A DNA stretch of 64,000 nt, from assembly GCF_003991135.1 (NCBI RefSeq), contig NZ_CP016379.1, positions 1,984,001 to 2,048,000 of the forward strand, in the 5' to 3' direction. Below are positions 37,577 to 47,866 of the stretch, one piece after another (within the stretch, counting starts at the first letter, position 1; the number at the start of each line of letters is the position of its first letter). Position numbers and translations under genes: made by a program. The DNA is from Anoxybacter fermentans. GTDB lineage: Bacteria > Bacillota > Halanaerobiia > DY22613. The notes below the pieces were generated by a model. The model was not told the origin of the DNA. It saw only the letters and a list, made by a program, of their open reading frames with translations, and searched no databases.

Positions 37577-38467
37577 TTAGCTTTCACGTGTCAGGATAAA
37601 ATCTAACAGTTGATTGAAACGTTCAGCCTTCTCTTTATATGGAGCCAGAGCTTCCTTAGCCCGGTTGACGCTTTCTTGAGCCAACCGCCTGGCTTCTTCT
37701 AATCCCACCAGAGCAGGATAAGTAGCCTTAGCATGACTCTCATCACTTCCTACCGGTTTGCCCAACTTGGTTTCATCTCCAACCACATCCAGAATATCAT
37801 CGGTTATCTGAAAAGCAAGGCCAAGATATTCTGCAAACTCAGTTAACCTGGCCAGATCTTCAGATGATGCTCCACTCATAATCGCACCACTTCGAATAGA
37901 GGCTCTAAAAAGTGCTCCAGTTTTATGGGCATGAATATATTTCAAAGTCTCAAGATCAATTTTTTTCCCTTCTGAAAGAATATCAACAACCTGACCGCCA
38001 ACCATTCCTTTAGAACCTGCCGCTTCTCCAATCTCTCCGATTACCTTTAAAAGTCGATGAGAATCAGCACCATTTTCAACTGCTTTAGCCATCACTTCAA
38101 AGGCCCGGGTTAAAAGAGCATCCCCGGCCAAAAGAGCAATAGCCTCCCCGTAAACAACATGATTGGTTGGCTTACCACGCCTTAGATCATCATCATCCAT
38201 ACACGGCAGGTCATCATGAATAAGAGAATAAGTATGAATTAATTCCAGAGCACAGGCGATAGGCATAACATGTTTTTTATCACCGCCCAATAATTCAGCA
38301 GTCCATAAAGTCAAAACCGGCCTTAAACGTTTTCCACCGGCATAAACACTATAAGCCATAGATTCATGCAAAATCTCTGGTTTTCCTTGAGGTAAATATT
38401 CTTTTAAAGCTTGATTCACTTCATCAGCAGTAGCTTTTAATGCAGCTTTAAAATCAGTAAAAGACAT
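37577..38467 (-). CDS. ispA: Farnesyl/geranyl diphosphate synthase (296 aa)
   Basis: Class I trans-prenyltransferase making FPP from IPP and DMAPP or GPP. The first aspartate-rich motif DDLPCMDDDDLRRG begins at residue 85. The second is DDILDVVGDETKLGKPVGSD. The residue just before FARM region is small/aromatic as in short-chain synthases. The ATG follows the xseB stop directly (TAGATG) with GAGGTG inside xseB, so the two are translationally coupled. The OLE RNA begins about 50 bp after its stop. Confidence 0.95.
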   Translation of the reverse strand: MSFTDFKAALKATADEVNQALKEYLPQGKPEILHESMAYSVYAGGKRLRPVLTLWTAELLGGDKKHVMPIACALELIHTYSLIHDDLPCMDDDDLRRGKPTNHVVYGEAIALLAGDALLTRAFEVMAKAVENGADSHRLLKVIGEIGEAAGSKGMVGGQVVDILSEGKKIDLETLKYIHAHKTGALFRASIRSGAIMSGASSEDLARLTEFAEYLGLAFQITDDILDVVGDETKLGKPVGSDESHAKATYPALVGLEEARRLAQESVNRAKEALAPYKEKAERFNQLLDFILTRES

Positions 38468-38701
38468 CTATTCCACCTCTTCCATCTTTTCAAAAGGTAC
38501 TTTTTTTATTTCTTCTCCTTCTTTGATAATCATTTCAATCCTGGCTTCTACTTCTTCCAATTTCTTTGAACAAAATCTGGATAACCGTACCCCTTCTTCA
38601 TACCGTTCTAATGCTTGATCAAGAGTAAGATCTCCTTTTTCCAATTCTTCTACTATTATCTCCAATTTTTCCAAAGCTTTTTCAAATGTCAGATCTTGCA
38701 T
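38468..38701 (-). CDS. xseB: Exodeoxyribonuclease VII small subunit (77 aa)
   Basis: Small helical partner of XseA in exonuclease VII. The conserved pattern FEKALEKLEIIVEELEKGDL (residues 5-24) and LDQALERYEEGVRLSRFCSK (27-46) is complete. AAAGGAG precedes the ATG. It is 88 bp downstream of xseA and abuts ispA. Confidence 0.94.
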   Translation of the reverse strand: MQDLTFEKALEKLEIIVEELEKGDLTLDQALERYEEGVRLSRFCSKKLEEVEARIEMIIKEGEEIKKVPFEKMEEVE

Positions 38702-38789
38702 AAAAATTCATCTCCTTTAACCATAAAAACAATAGCTCTACTAAATTATTTTCGACGGAAATTCAAACATCCCTGCATAAAATCAGAAG

Positions 38790-40013
38790 TTAAGAAACAG
38801 GCTGTTGCCTCTTATCTACTTCTTCTATGATAGCTTTTAACTCTCCATCCTGCAATCGGATTTTAACCTGTTCACCAACGGTTACATCATTAATACTTTT
38901 AATAAGATTTCCGTTTAGCTTTTCAGTTACAGAATAACCCCTTATCAAAACATTCAATGGACTTAAAGATTCCAGTTGTTTAAAATATCCATAACACCTT
39001 TCCTTTATCAGTTTAATCTGATGTTCCATAGTTCTATGAAGACGCCACTCCAGTTCATCAACCCGCTGCCAGGGTTTTAAAAAGACCTCTTCAGGTCTTA
39101 AAAAGATAGGGTGTTTTTTCAATCTTTCTACCCGTTCTGCCAATTTATCAATCCGGTTAATAATATATTGTTCCAATCTCCGTTCAATACTTTCTAAATA
39201 CTTACTCAATTCATCATAATTAGCTATTGCTAATTCGGCCGCAGCAGAAGGTGTCGGGGCCCTTAAGTCAGCCACAAAGTCAGCAATAGTAAAATCTGTC
39301 TCATGCCCCACTGCAGAGATAATGGGTATTGGACAAGCAAAAATTGCTCTGGCTACTATCTCCTCATTAAAAGCCCAGAGATCCTCAATAGAACCTCCAC
39401 CCCGGCCCATAATAATTACATCAATCTCTTTATCCTCCTGGATTAATTTAAGAGCCTGCACCAGACTTTCCGGTGCTTCATCTCCCTGAACAATAGCGGG
39501 AGCAATAACAATCTCTACATGGGGAAAACGCCTTCTAATAACGGAAATAATATCTCTTATAGCTGCTCCCGTCGGTGATGTGATAACTCCAATTCGACGG
39601 GGTAAACGCGGAATGGGTTTTTTATATTTCTTATCAAATAATCCTTCTTTCTGTAATTTTTCCTTTAATTGTTCAAAAGCAAGATGTAATGCTCCAATTC
39701 CATCAGGCTGTAATTCCCGCACATAAAGCTGATACTCCCCACGATCAGGATAAATTCCCACTGAACCTGTAGCAATTAAATTCATCCCATTTTCAGGCTG
39801 AAATTTAAGCCATCTGGCATTGCTTCGAAACATTACACATTTTAACTGAGCATCACTATCCTTTAAAGTAAAATAAAGATGGCCAGATGTATGGCTATAA
39901 AAATTAGATAATTCACCCCTTACCATTATATTCTGAAGTAAAGAATCATTCTCAAGTATATCTTTGATATAATTTGTTAACTCGCCTATTGACATAATCT
40001 TTTGATCTAGCAA
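38790..40013 (-). CDS. xseA: Exodeoxyribonuclease VII large subunit (407 aa)
   Basis: Catalytic subunit that degrades single-stranded DNA. N-terminal OB-fold (SIGELTNYIKDILENDSLLQ, VRGELSNFYSHTSGHLYFTL) and the exonuclease core with ITSPTGAAIRDIISVIRRRF, IIMGRGGGSIEDLWAFNEE and ISAVGHETDFTIADFVADLR. A GTG at 40022 opens the same frame but overlaps the GAGGTGAG ribosome site. The TTG at 40011-40013, 6 bp after that site, is the better start. Confidence 0.94.
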   Translation of the reverse strand: MLDQKIMSIGELTNYIKDILENDSLLQNIMVRGELSNFYSHTSGHLYFTLKDSDAQLKCVMFRSNARWLKFQPENGMNLIATGSVGIYPDRGEYQLYVRELQPDGIGALHLAFEQLKEKLQKEGLFDKKYKKPIPRLPRRIGVITSPTGAAIRDIISVIRRRFPHVEIVIAPAIVQGDEAPESLVQALKLIQEDKEIDVIIMGRGGGSIEDLWAFNEEIVARAIFACPIPIISAVGHETDFTIADFVADLRAPTPSAAAELAIANYDELSKYLESIERRLEQYIINRIDKLAERVERLKKHPIFLRPEEVFLKPWQRVDELEWRLHRTMEHQIKLIKERCYGYFKQLESLSPLNVLIRGYSVTEKLNGNLIKSINDVTVGEQVKIRLQDGELKAIIEEVDKRQQPVS

Positions 40014-40158
40014 TGTTCTCACCTCAGTAATCTATCCTTAATCTATATATATTTCTTCTTTTATTCCCAAAATCCTTTTCTATCAAATTATTGTCTTTAT
40101 CTGAAATTTTAAACCATTTATTTCACAAAAAACTATCTCATTTAATATTATAATTAAT

Positions 40159-40382
40159 TATTAAACTGTAAAAAGCTAATTTTGAGCGACATAGAAATTT
40201 TTCGCCAAATTATCTTAGCGAGATTTCCGACGAAATAAGGCCTCATCACAGGAGGTGATGAGCTAACCAAGAGCCAGGAGGGCCCTTTGATTAGGAAGCT
40301 TTATTTCGGTGGAAATTGAGTTTTAGATGATTCGAAAAATTTCTCAAGAAGCGAAAAATTAGCTTTTTGCAGTATAATCATT
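40159..40382. repeat. Palindromic element, copy D (full length)
   Basis: Starts TTAAACTGTAAAAAGC and ends AGCTTTTTGCAGTATAATCA. It is almost the exact reverse complement of copy F: the arms AGATTTCCGACGAAATAAGG, TCATCACAGGAGGTGATGAG and ATTTCTCAAGAAGCGAAAAA all occur there inverted. It lies upstream of xseA beyond a 145-bp promoter-bearing gap. Confidence 0.85.
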
Positions 40383-40439
40383 AATAAGAAAACAAAATTC
40401 TAAATTTAAAATAAGGAGTGATTTAAATTGTAAAAAAAT

Positions 40440-40939
40440 TAGAAAAAAATAGATGCCAATATTATCGTAGCCAATAAACAAAAGCAAGTATTTATTGAAA
40501 ATATCAGTAACCCATTAACATTTACTGCAGTAGAATTATTAGATCCAATTGTTCAGGTTAGTTTTGATGACCCAATTTTCTTGAGAAATAAAGTCATCAT
40601 TCAAAGACAAATCATAAAAAATATTATTTACAAGGACAGTCAAAACACTGTTCGACATCAGCAAGAAATAATCCCTTTTAGTACAGACGTTGAAATTCCA
40701 GGATTTTTACCCGGTGTAGTAATCCAGAATCGTCGTTTCCTGGATGGAAATAGTGTTAAAGTATTAATAAAGGACTCTTTGTAGAACAAACATTATTACC
40801 GAATAATACAGTTAAAGAAAGAATCATTCTCCACCTCAAACTTAAAGTCTTACGCTCGGAGTTACTAGATATTTTTATAGAACTAAAACAAGTTTTTGAA
40901 TGTCGAAGCGCAGTTCAATGCCAGGTTAATGATTGCTAA
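40440..40939 (+). pseudogene. SPOCS (DUF3794) spore-coat-type protein, broken
   Basis: The frame reads KIDANIIVANKQKQVFIENI, VIIQRQIIKNIIYKD, QQEIIPFSTDVEIPGFLPGV, then stops at 40782. The adjacent frame continues VEQTLLPNNTVKERIILHLK to a TAA at 40939. The wording matches the SPOCS domain of clostridial spore-coat and cortex-associated proteins (IPFSTxVDIPGxxPG). A TAG lies just upstream and no start codon is left. One frameshift plus the lost start make it a pseudogene. It is on the opposite strand to all neighbours. Confidence 0.7.
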
Positions 40940-40950
40940 ATATAAGCATA

Positions 40951-40975
40951 AAGACCCCGATTACGGGGTCTTTTA
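40951..40975. terminator. Terminator of folD, bidirectional
   Basis: AAGACCCCG-atta-CGGGGTCTT forms a perfect 9-bp stem with A/T runs on both sides. It lies 5 bp past the folD stop on the minus strand and also 12 bp past the SPOCS pseudogene stop on the plus strand. Confidence 0.85.
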
Positions 40976-40979
40976 CCTC

Positions 40980-41816
40980 TTATTCACAGGCTTCCAGAGT
41001 ATTTAAGAGCAGCATAGCTATGGTCATTGGACCAACACCGCCAGGTACAGGGGTAATCATACTGGCTTTCTCTTTAGCAGATTCAAAGTGGACATCGCCC
41101 ACCAGACGTCCATCTTCAAGTCTATTGATACCGACATCAATAACGACAGCGCCTTCTTTGATCATATCACCTGTAATCATCTCTGGACGGCCAACAGCAA
41201 CAACCAAAATATCTGCATCAAGACACTCTTTTTTCAGATCAGCAGTTCTGGAGTGGCAGAGGGTAACAGTGGCATTACGGTGGAGTAATAACATTGCAAC
41301 AGGTTTCCCAACAATATTACTGCGACCAATAACAACTGCTTTTTTACCTTCAATCTCTACACCCATCCGATCCAGAAGTTCGATACAACCGCGGGGTGTA
41401 CAAGCCACAAAACGTGCCGTATTGGTAAATAAATTACCTACATTTACCGGATGAAAGCCATCCACATCTTTTTCGGGAAGAATTCGATCAATAATTTTTT
41501 TCTCATCAATATGTTCAGGCAGAGGTAATTGAACCAGAATACCGTGAATTTTCTCATTGGCATTCAGTTGATCAATCAATGTCAGAAGTTCTTCTTCACT
41601 GGTCTCTTCGGGAAGTCTGTGCACTTCAGAATACATACCTACTTCCTGACAGGCTTTTTCTTTCATCCTTACATAAGTCTGAGAGGCAGGATTATTGCCT
41701 ACCAGAACAACTGCCAGACCGGGCTGTTTGCCTCTCGCTTTTAGCTCTTCAACCCTCTCTTTAATTTCTTTTCGAATCTCCTGGGCTATTGCTTTTCCGT
41801 CAATAATTTTTGCCAT
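40980..41816 (-). CDS. folD: Methylenetetrahydrofolate dehydrogenase/cyclohydrolase (278 aa)
   Basis: Bifunctional one-carbon enzyme, NADP+-linked. The N-terminal motif [14 protein letters not shown] holds the catalytic Tyr/Lys region. [20 protein letters not shown] and [14 protein letters not shown] follow. The Rossmann motif is [18 protein letters not shown], and [15 protein letters not shown] closes the protein. GGGAGGAG precedes the ATG. It is 13 bp downstream of nfnB, which can supply or take NADPH. Confidence 0.96.
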   Translation of the reverse strand: MAKIIDGKAIAQEIRKEIKERVEELKARGKQPGLAVVLVGNNPASQTYVRMKEKACQEVGMYSEVHRLPEETSEEELLTLIDQLNANEKIHGILVQLPLPEHIDEKKIIDRILPEKDVDGFHPVNVGNLFTNTARFVACTPRGCIELLDRMGVEIEGKKAVVIGRSNIVGKPVAMLLLHRNATVTLCHSRTADLKKECLDADILVVAVGRPEMITGDMIKEGAVVIDVGINRLEDGRLVGDVHFESAKEKASMITPVPGGVGPMTIAMLLLNTLEACE

Positions 41817-41828
41817 TTTTACTCCTCC

Positions 41829-44056
<2,228 letters not shown>

Positions 44057-44186
44057 CAGATATCCCTCCTAATTTAGGTTATTTATCAATACTAAAATAA
44101 TATTTAATTCTCATCTTATATTGTAATATCCTGCACCCGATTTATATATATCTTAGAGCCATAAATAATACAGTAAAGATAGGAAC

Positions 44187-44255
44187 AAATTGGCCTTTGA
44201 CTATAATATTTTATAATAAAGCATAATTTCCCTGGCATTAAAAAAAGCATCGGAA
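44187..44255. repeat. Short dispersed repeat, copy 1
   Basis: AAATTGGCCTTTGACTATAA followed by TATTTTATAA, then ATAATTTCCCTGG. The same blocks occur at 50685-50790 with two changes in the first part and about 50 extra bases in the middle. No ORF. Possibly remnants of an unclassified small element. Confidence 0.55.
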
Positions 44256-44287
44256 GCCTCTTAAATAGTTTTCTGACCAATAAATAG

Positions 44288-44355
44288 ATGATTTTTTACT
44301 GCAAAAAGCTAATTTTTCACTAGCGCTCAAAATTAGCTTTTTACAGTTTAATCAT
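44288..44355. repeat. Palindromic element, 68-bp deletion derivative E
   Basis: It carries only the two ends of the family, joined directly: ATGATTTTTTACTGCAAAAA and GCTAATTTTTCACTAGCG on the left, GCTCAAAATTAGC and TTTTTACAGTTTAATCAT on the right. The interior arms are gone, leaving a simple hairpin with a 20-base-class stem. Confidence 0.85.
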
Positions 44356-44430
44356 AAACAAATAAGGCTATAACCGATGCAATATATATTATTACATATA
44401 TATAAAATAGAAAAAGTGTAAAATTTAGGA

Positions 44431-44637
44431 CTATTTTATTAAATCATAACAACAATCCAACTCATACTCATCAAAACGGGAACCTGAAAAAATTTCTTCT
44501 AATTTATGGAATAATTCATCATTGAATTCATAATCTGTTCCAATCAATCTACGAATAACAGTTCGACTGGCAAAAGATTGAGGATGCTCCTTCACAAATT
44601 CAATAATTTGTCTTATTTTTTCTTCTCTAGTAACCAT
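44431..44637 (-). CDS. Small hypothetical protein (68 aa)
   Basis: Unrecognised, probably soluble and helical, with a charged N-terminus (MVTREEKIRQIIEFVKEHPQ) and an acidic C-terminus (EYELDCCYDLIK). The frame opens at 44670, but the ATG at 44635-44637 has GGAGG 7 bp upstream and is the better start. It lies 55 bp after another small unknown gene, likely cotranscribed. Confidence 0.6.
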   Translation of the reverse strand: MVTREEKIRQIIEFVKEHPQSFASRTVIRRLIGTDYEFNDELFHKLEEIFSGSRFDEYELDCCYDLIK

Positions 44638-44692
44638 CAAATTCCTCCTTATAAATATAACAATTTTCATAAAAATTTTAATTTTTTTATCT

Positions 44693-44944
44693 TTAAGTAT
44701 ATGGATCCGGATTCATTTCCGGATGAGTTTCTTGCTCATCTTCCATCTCACGATCAATGGTACTGTATTGGCCTGGAATTAAATCTATTAAACCCGCATT
44801 TTTAAGTTCGCGAGTAACTTCAGCCAGACTATCCCTCTTCTCCTTTGGAAGATTGTTAATAAATTCATTAATTTTTTCTTCACTAATATTGTTTATAAAT
44901 TTTATACCTCCAAATTTCATAATGTGTCCATTCTTTTTTTTCAT
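44693..44944 (-). CDS. Small hypothetical protein (83 aa)
   Basis: Not recognised. It has a basic N-terminus (MKKKNGHIMKFGGIKF), a helical middle (EEKINEFINNLPKEKRDSLA) and an acidic Pro-rich tail (EDEQETHPEMNPDPYT). AAAGGAGAGG lies upstream. It sits directly upstream of the 68-aa gene. Short adaptor or regulator are possible; nothing supports a specific role. Confidence 0.6.
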   Translation of the reverse strand: MKKKNGHIMKFGGIKFINNISEEKINEFINNLPKEKRDSLAEVTRELKNAGLIDLIPGQYSTIDREMEDEQETHPEMNPDPYT

Positions 44945-45065
44945 TTTCCAAAATCCTCTCCTTTTTGCAGTAAAATCATTTCCTTTCTATTCTAAACTTA
45001 CTACTAGTGATATTGATATTATTGTCATACTTAACTAAAAAAATTCTTGAGTTGTAATGTCAGAA

Positions 45066-45100
45066 TTAAAAAAACTGAAGCCTGAAAACAGACTTCAGTT
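45066..45100 (-). terminator. Terminator of the feo operon
   Basis: On the minus strand ACTGAAGTCTG and CAGGCTTCAGT (45074-45099) form a stem followed by seven T. It closes the feoA-feoB-Zn-ribbon operon 13 bp past its last stop. Confidence 0.8.
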
Positions 45101-45112
45101 TGAGAAGTATTT

Positions 45113-45253
45113 TTAGCATTTATGGGACTTACAGTTTTTACAATCTCCATTACATAACAATTGATCCTTAAGTGAAGTATTACAACGGGGACAACGAACC
45201 TGTATCTGCTTTAAAATCAAACCACATTCAGGACATTTGAGCTTAAAATCCAT
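45113..45253 (-). CDS. FeoB-linked zinc-ribbon protein (46 aa)
   Basis: Too short for routine ORF lists, but strongly supported. The ATG (45251-45253) has AAGGAG 8 bp upstream, 12 bp after the feoB stop. The product has four Cys in two CxxC knuckles, KCPECG and RCPRCN, and a second cluster LLCNGDCKNCKSHKC. It probably binds zinc or iron. The close link to feoB and the shared terminator suggest a role in ferrous iron uptake, which is inference. Confidence 0.8.
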   Translation of the reverse strand: MDFKLKCPECGLILKQIQVRCPRCNTSLKDQLLCNGDCKNCKSHKC

Positions 45254-45265
45254 ATTATCAACTCC

Positions 45266-47116
45266 TTACAGCAAAAGAGCAGCCATAATTCCACCTACAC
45301 CAAAGGCCAGAATCCAGGAACCACCCCAGATCAAAATCGCATCCCTTATACCTCTTTCCTTGAAGAGAACAAGGATAGAGGCAATACAAGGTACAAAGAG
45401 AGTAATAACCACTAATGAAAGTACAGTCTGAAGTGGAGTCATATCAATAGAAGTTAAACCAGCAGCTCCGAAATCCCGACGGATAATTCCCATAATAAAG
45501 GCTACTGCCGATTCTTTCGGTAACTTTAATAGTCCTGTAGTGATTGGAGCTACAGCATCAATTAGCATATCTAAAGCTCCTGTCACCTGTAACAAACCGA
45601 TCAACAATGCCCCTAGAGCAAAGAGGGGACCTGCTTCTTTAATGAAAGCATAGGACTTGGTCCACGTTTTTTTAAGAACATTATTAATCCGTGGAAGCCG
45701 CAAAGGCGGTAAATCGATCAAAAGATCTGTCGATTCTCCCGGTAAAAATAGATTTAAAAGAGTACCAATCAGTACAAAAACTATAAAGATTATTCCTACA
45801 TACAGAATAAATAACTTCCAACCCAGGGGAGTAATTAATCCTGCAATTATCCCCAACTGAGCAGAACATGGAATGGTAAAACCTAAAAGTGCAGTTGCAA
45901 TAAACTTTTCCCGCTTTGATCCTAAAAGCCGGGTTGTAATAGTTGCCATGGTCACACACCCGAAACCGAGAATCAATGGAATAATTGCCCGACCATTCAG
46001 TCCCAACTTCATGAGAACCCTATCCACCAATGCTGCTACCCTGGGAAGATAACCCGAATCCTCCATTACAGAAAGGGCAAAGTAAAATCCTATAACCAAT
46101 GGAAGTAAAAGTCCCAGAACATAAGTAACAGTCATGGTCAATACTCCAAATTCACCAATAAGAATTGTTCCTAAAGCAGAATTCTCAGGAATCCACTGAC
46201 CTATAATTCCTCTTATAAAAGGTTCATATAATCCCGCAAAAATATAACCTTCTGTAAAGTCAACCACTGTCTGAGCCACAAAGACAGCAATCAATTTATA
46301 AATAATATATAAAATACCTATTAAAATCGGTACTCCTGTCAGAGGGTTTACCATCCAACGGCTCAATTTCATCTTGAAATTAGATTGGGTTTTTGTATCT
46401 CGCACAACCTGATCGATAATCTCGTTAACCCGCTGCCGACGCTTAGTATAAATTTCCTCCCGTAATTTGGCACCTTCCATCTGATGCCGCTTTGCCACAT
46501 GTGGATCATCTTCCAAAATTAGAAGGGCTTCTGCTCTGTTATGCACCTGTTTTAAAAGTTCAGCTAATTTAGACTGCAGCTCTGGATCAGAATTACCAAC
46601 TTTAGCTTCTTCCAACCGGTTCTTGACTTCTTCAATTCCTAAGTTTTTAACAGCTACAGTAGGAATTACCGGCACACCAAGTAACTGACTTAATTTATCC
46701 ACATCAATCTCAATACCCTGAGCTTTTGCTTCATCCATCATATTTAAAGCGATAATGATAGGTATTCCCATATCTATAATCTGCTGGGTTAAGAATAAAT
46801 CCCGGTCTAAATGGACCGCATCCACCACATTAACCACAATATCAGCAGATGTAATGATATCCCGGGCTACAATCTCCTCATCATTAAAGGACGAGACACC
46901 GTAAACACCGGGGGTATCTATTACTATATAATCTTTATACTTACCATAACTTATATCAATAGTTGTTCCAGGAAAATTTGAAACATCAACATACATCCCA
47001 GTAAAAGCATTAAAGAAGACAGATTTACCAGCATTCGGATTTCCTGCCAGGACAATCTTTTTTGCATTTTTCGGAACATTCTTTAACTGAGTTGCAATAT
47101 CATGACAATGCATCAT
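45266..47116 (-). CDS. feoB: Ferrous iron transporter FeoB (616 aa)
   Basis: GTPase-coupled Fe2+ permease of the cytoplasmic membrane. The G domain has G1 GNPNAGKS (25-32), G3 DTPG (67-70) and G4 NMMD (125-128). A helical linker (about 170-265) leads to the membrane domain with LILGFGCVTMATITTRLLGS and LLGFTIPCSAQLGIIAGLIT, the Cys-bearing gate regions typical of FeoB. The C-terminus has TLFVPCIASILVLFKERG. The start overlaps feoA by 17 bp. Length is toward the short end of the family but complete. Confidence 0.95.
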   Translation of the reverse strand: MMHCHDIATQLKNVPKNAKKIVLAGNPNAGKSVFFNAFTGMYVDVSNFPGTTIDISYGKYKDYIVIDTPGVYGVSSFNDEEIVARDIITSADIVVNVVDAVHLDRDLFLTQQIIDMGIPIIIALNMMDEAKAQGIEIDVDKLSQLLGVPVIPTVAVKNLGIEEVKNRLEEAKVGNSDPELQSKLAELLKQVHNRAEALLILEDDPHVAKRHQMEGAKLREEIYTKRRQRVNEIIDQVVRDTKTQSNFKMKLSRWMVNPLTGVPILIGILYIIYKLIAVFVAQTVVDFTEGYIFAGLYEPFIRGIIGQWIPENSALGTILIGEFGVLTMTVTYVLGLLLPLVIGFYFALSVMEDSGYLPRVAALVDRVLMKLGLNGRAIIPLILGFGCVTMATITTRLLGSKREKFIATALLGFTIPCSAQLGIIAGLITPLGWKLFILYVGIIFIVFVLIGTLLNLFLPGESTDLLIDLPPLRLPRINNVLKKTWTKSYAFIKEAGPLFALGALLIGLLQVTGALDMLIDAVAPITTGLLKLPKESAVAFIMGIIRRDFGAAGLTSIDMTPLQTVLSLVVITLFVPCIASILVLFKERGIRDAILIWGGSWILAFGVGGIMAALLL

Positions 47117-47348
47117 CCTCTACCTCCCTGTTCCAATACGAAACTATAATATTTTCTGCCAGGCGCCGGCCAATAGCAATTTCCTGGAAACGTTTTCTAA
47201 CAATGACTGGACCACCAGGAATCTTCTCAATACATTCTACCTCTGCACCTTCTGAAATTCCAAAACGGATCGCCTGAGCACGAATAAAATCATCAGGAAT
47301 ATTCTTAATTTTAACTTTGGCTCCTCTTTCAACCTGTGCTAATGTCAT
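47100..47348 (-). CDS. feoA: Ferrous iron transport protein FeoA (82 aa)
   Basis: Small SH3-like cytosolic partner of FeoB. It shows MTLAQVERGAKVKIKNIPDD, then AIRFGISEGAEVECIEKIPG and GGPVIVRKRFQEIAIGRRLA, as expected for FeoA. AAAGGAGGT precedes the ATG. It is the first gene of the operon and lies behind two Fur-box-like sites. Confidence 0.94.
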   Translation of the reverse strand: MTLAQVERGAKVKIKNIPDDFIRAQAIRFGISEGAEVECIEKIPGGPVIVRKRFQEIAIGRRLAENIIVSYWNREVEDDALS

Positions 47349-47377
47349 CTGTCTTCTTACCTCCTTTTAAAACATAA

Positions 47378-47397
47378 ATGATATTCATTATCAATTA
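47378..47397. promoter_or_regulatory. Fur-box-like site 1 of feoAB
   Basis: AATGATATTCATTATCAATT lies 30 bp upstream of feoA. The core TGATATTCATTATCA is close to the 7-1-7 Fur consensus TGATAAT-N-ATTATCA. Its location fits iron repression of the operon. Confidence 0.7.
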
Positions 47398-47467
47398 AAC
47401 TGTATTTTCACTGGGGTTTTTATAACATACTTAATACATTTTCAGATTTAGCATATCAGATAATCTT

Positions 47468-47489
47468 AATTGAAATTGATTATCAATTA
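47468..47489. promoter_or_regulatory. Fur-box-like site 2 of feoAB
   Basis: AATTGAAATTGATTATCAATT (20 of these bases: ATTGAAATTGATTATCAATT) is 120 bp upstream of feoA. Read on the minus strand it holds TTGATAATCAATTTCAA, one good half site and one weaker half site. Confidence 0.55.
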
Positions 47490-47546
47490 CATTTTTATCT
47501 TAGCATATTTTTTCCCTAAATGCAAGCCTCTTTTCAATAAAAAATA

Positions 47547-47772
47547 TATGTTTAAACTGCAAAAAGCTAATTTTTCGCTTCTTGAGAAATTTTTCGAATC
47601 ATCTAAAGCTCGATTTCCGCCGAAATAAGGCTTCCTAATCAAAGGGCCCTTCTGGCCCTTGATTAGTTCATCACCTCCTGTGATGAGGCCTTATTTCGTC
47701 GGAAATCTCGCTAAGATGATTTGGCGAAAAATTTCTATGTCGCTCAAAATTAGCTTTTTGCAGTATAATCAT
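47547..47772. repeat. Palindromic element, copy F (full length)
   Basis: Begins ATATGTTTAAACTGCAAAAA and ends AGCTTTTTGCAGTATAATCA. Nested stems include CTAATCAAAGGGCC with GGCCCTTGATTAG, and TCATCACCTCCTGTGATGA. The outer arms pair over nearly the whole length (CGATTTCCGCCGAAATAAGG against CCTTATTTCGTCGGAAATC). Nearly the reverse complement of copy D. Confidence 0.87.
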
Positions 47773-47817
47773 ATATTCTTTTTCAACGCTCGACTTATGT
47801 GATTAGTAATAATAAAA

Positions 47818-47852
47818 TATCCCTTCTATGGTTATAACCTATAGAAGGGATA
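47818..47852. terminator. Terminator of hydG-hydE
   Basis: TATCCCTTCTAT and ATAGAAGGGATA form a 12-bp stem with a GTT/AAC inner pair. On the minus strand it is followed by TTTTATTATT, 15 bp past the hydE stop. A T run also follows on the plus strand. Confidence 0.85.
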
Positions 47853-47866
47853 GTTTTTAACAGTGT

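Larger units (their letters stand above)
44057..44430. other. Intergenic stretch between nfnA and a small unknown gene
   Basis: No gene. It holds the 44187-44255 repeat and palindrome derivative E, described separately. The stretch just upstream of nfnA (44060-44160) is AT-rich and probably contains its promoter; no clean consensus was seen. Confidence 0.6.
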
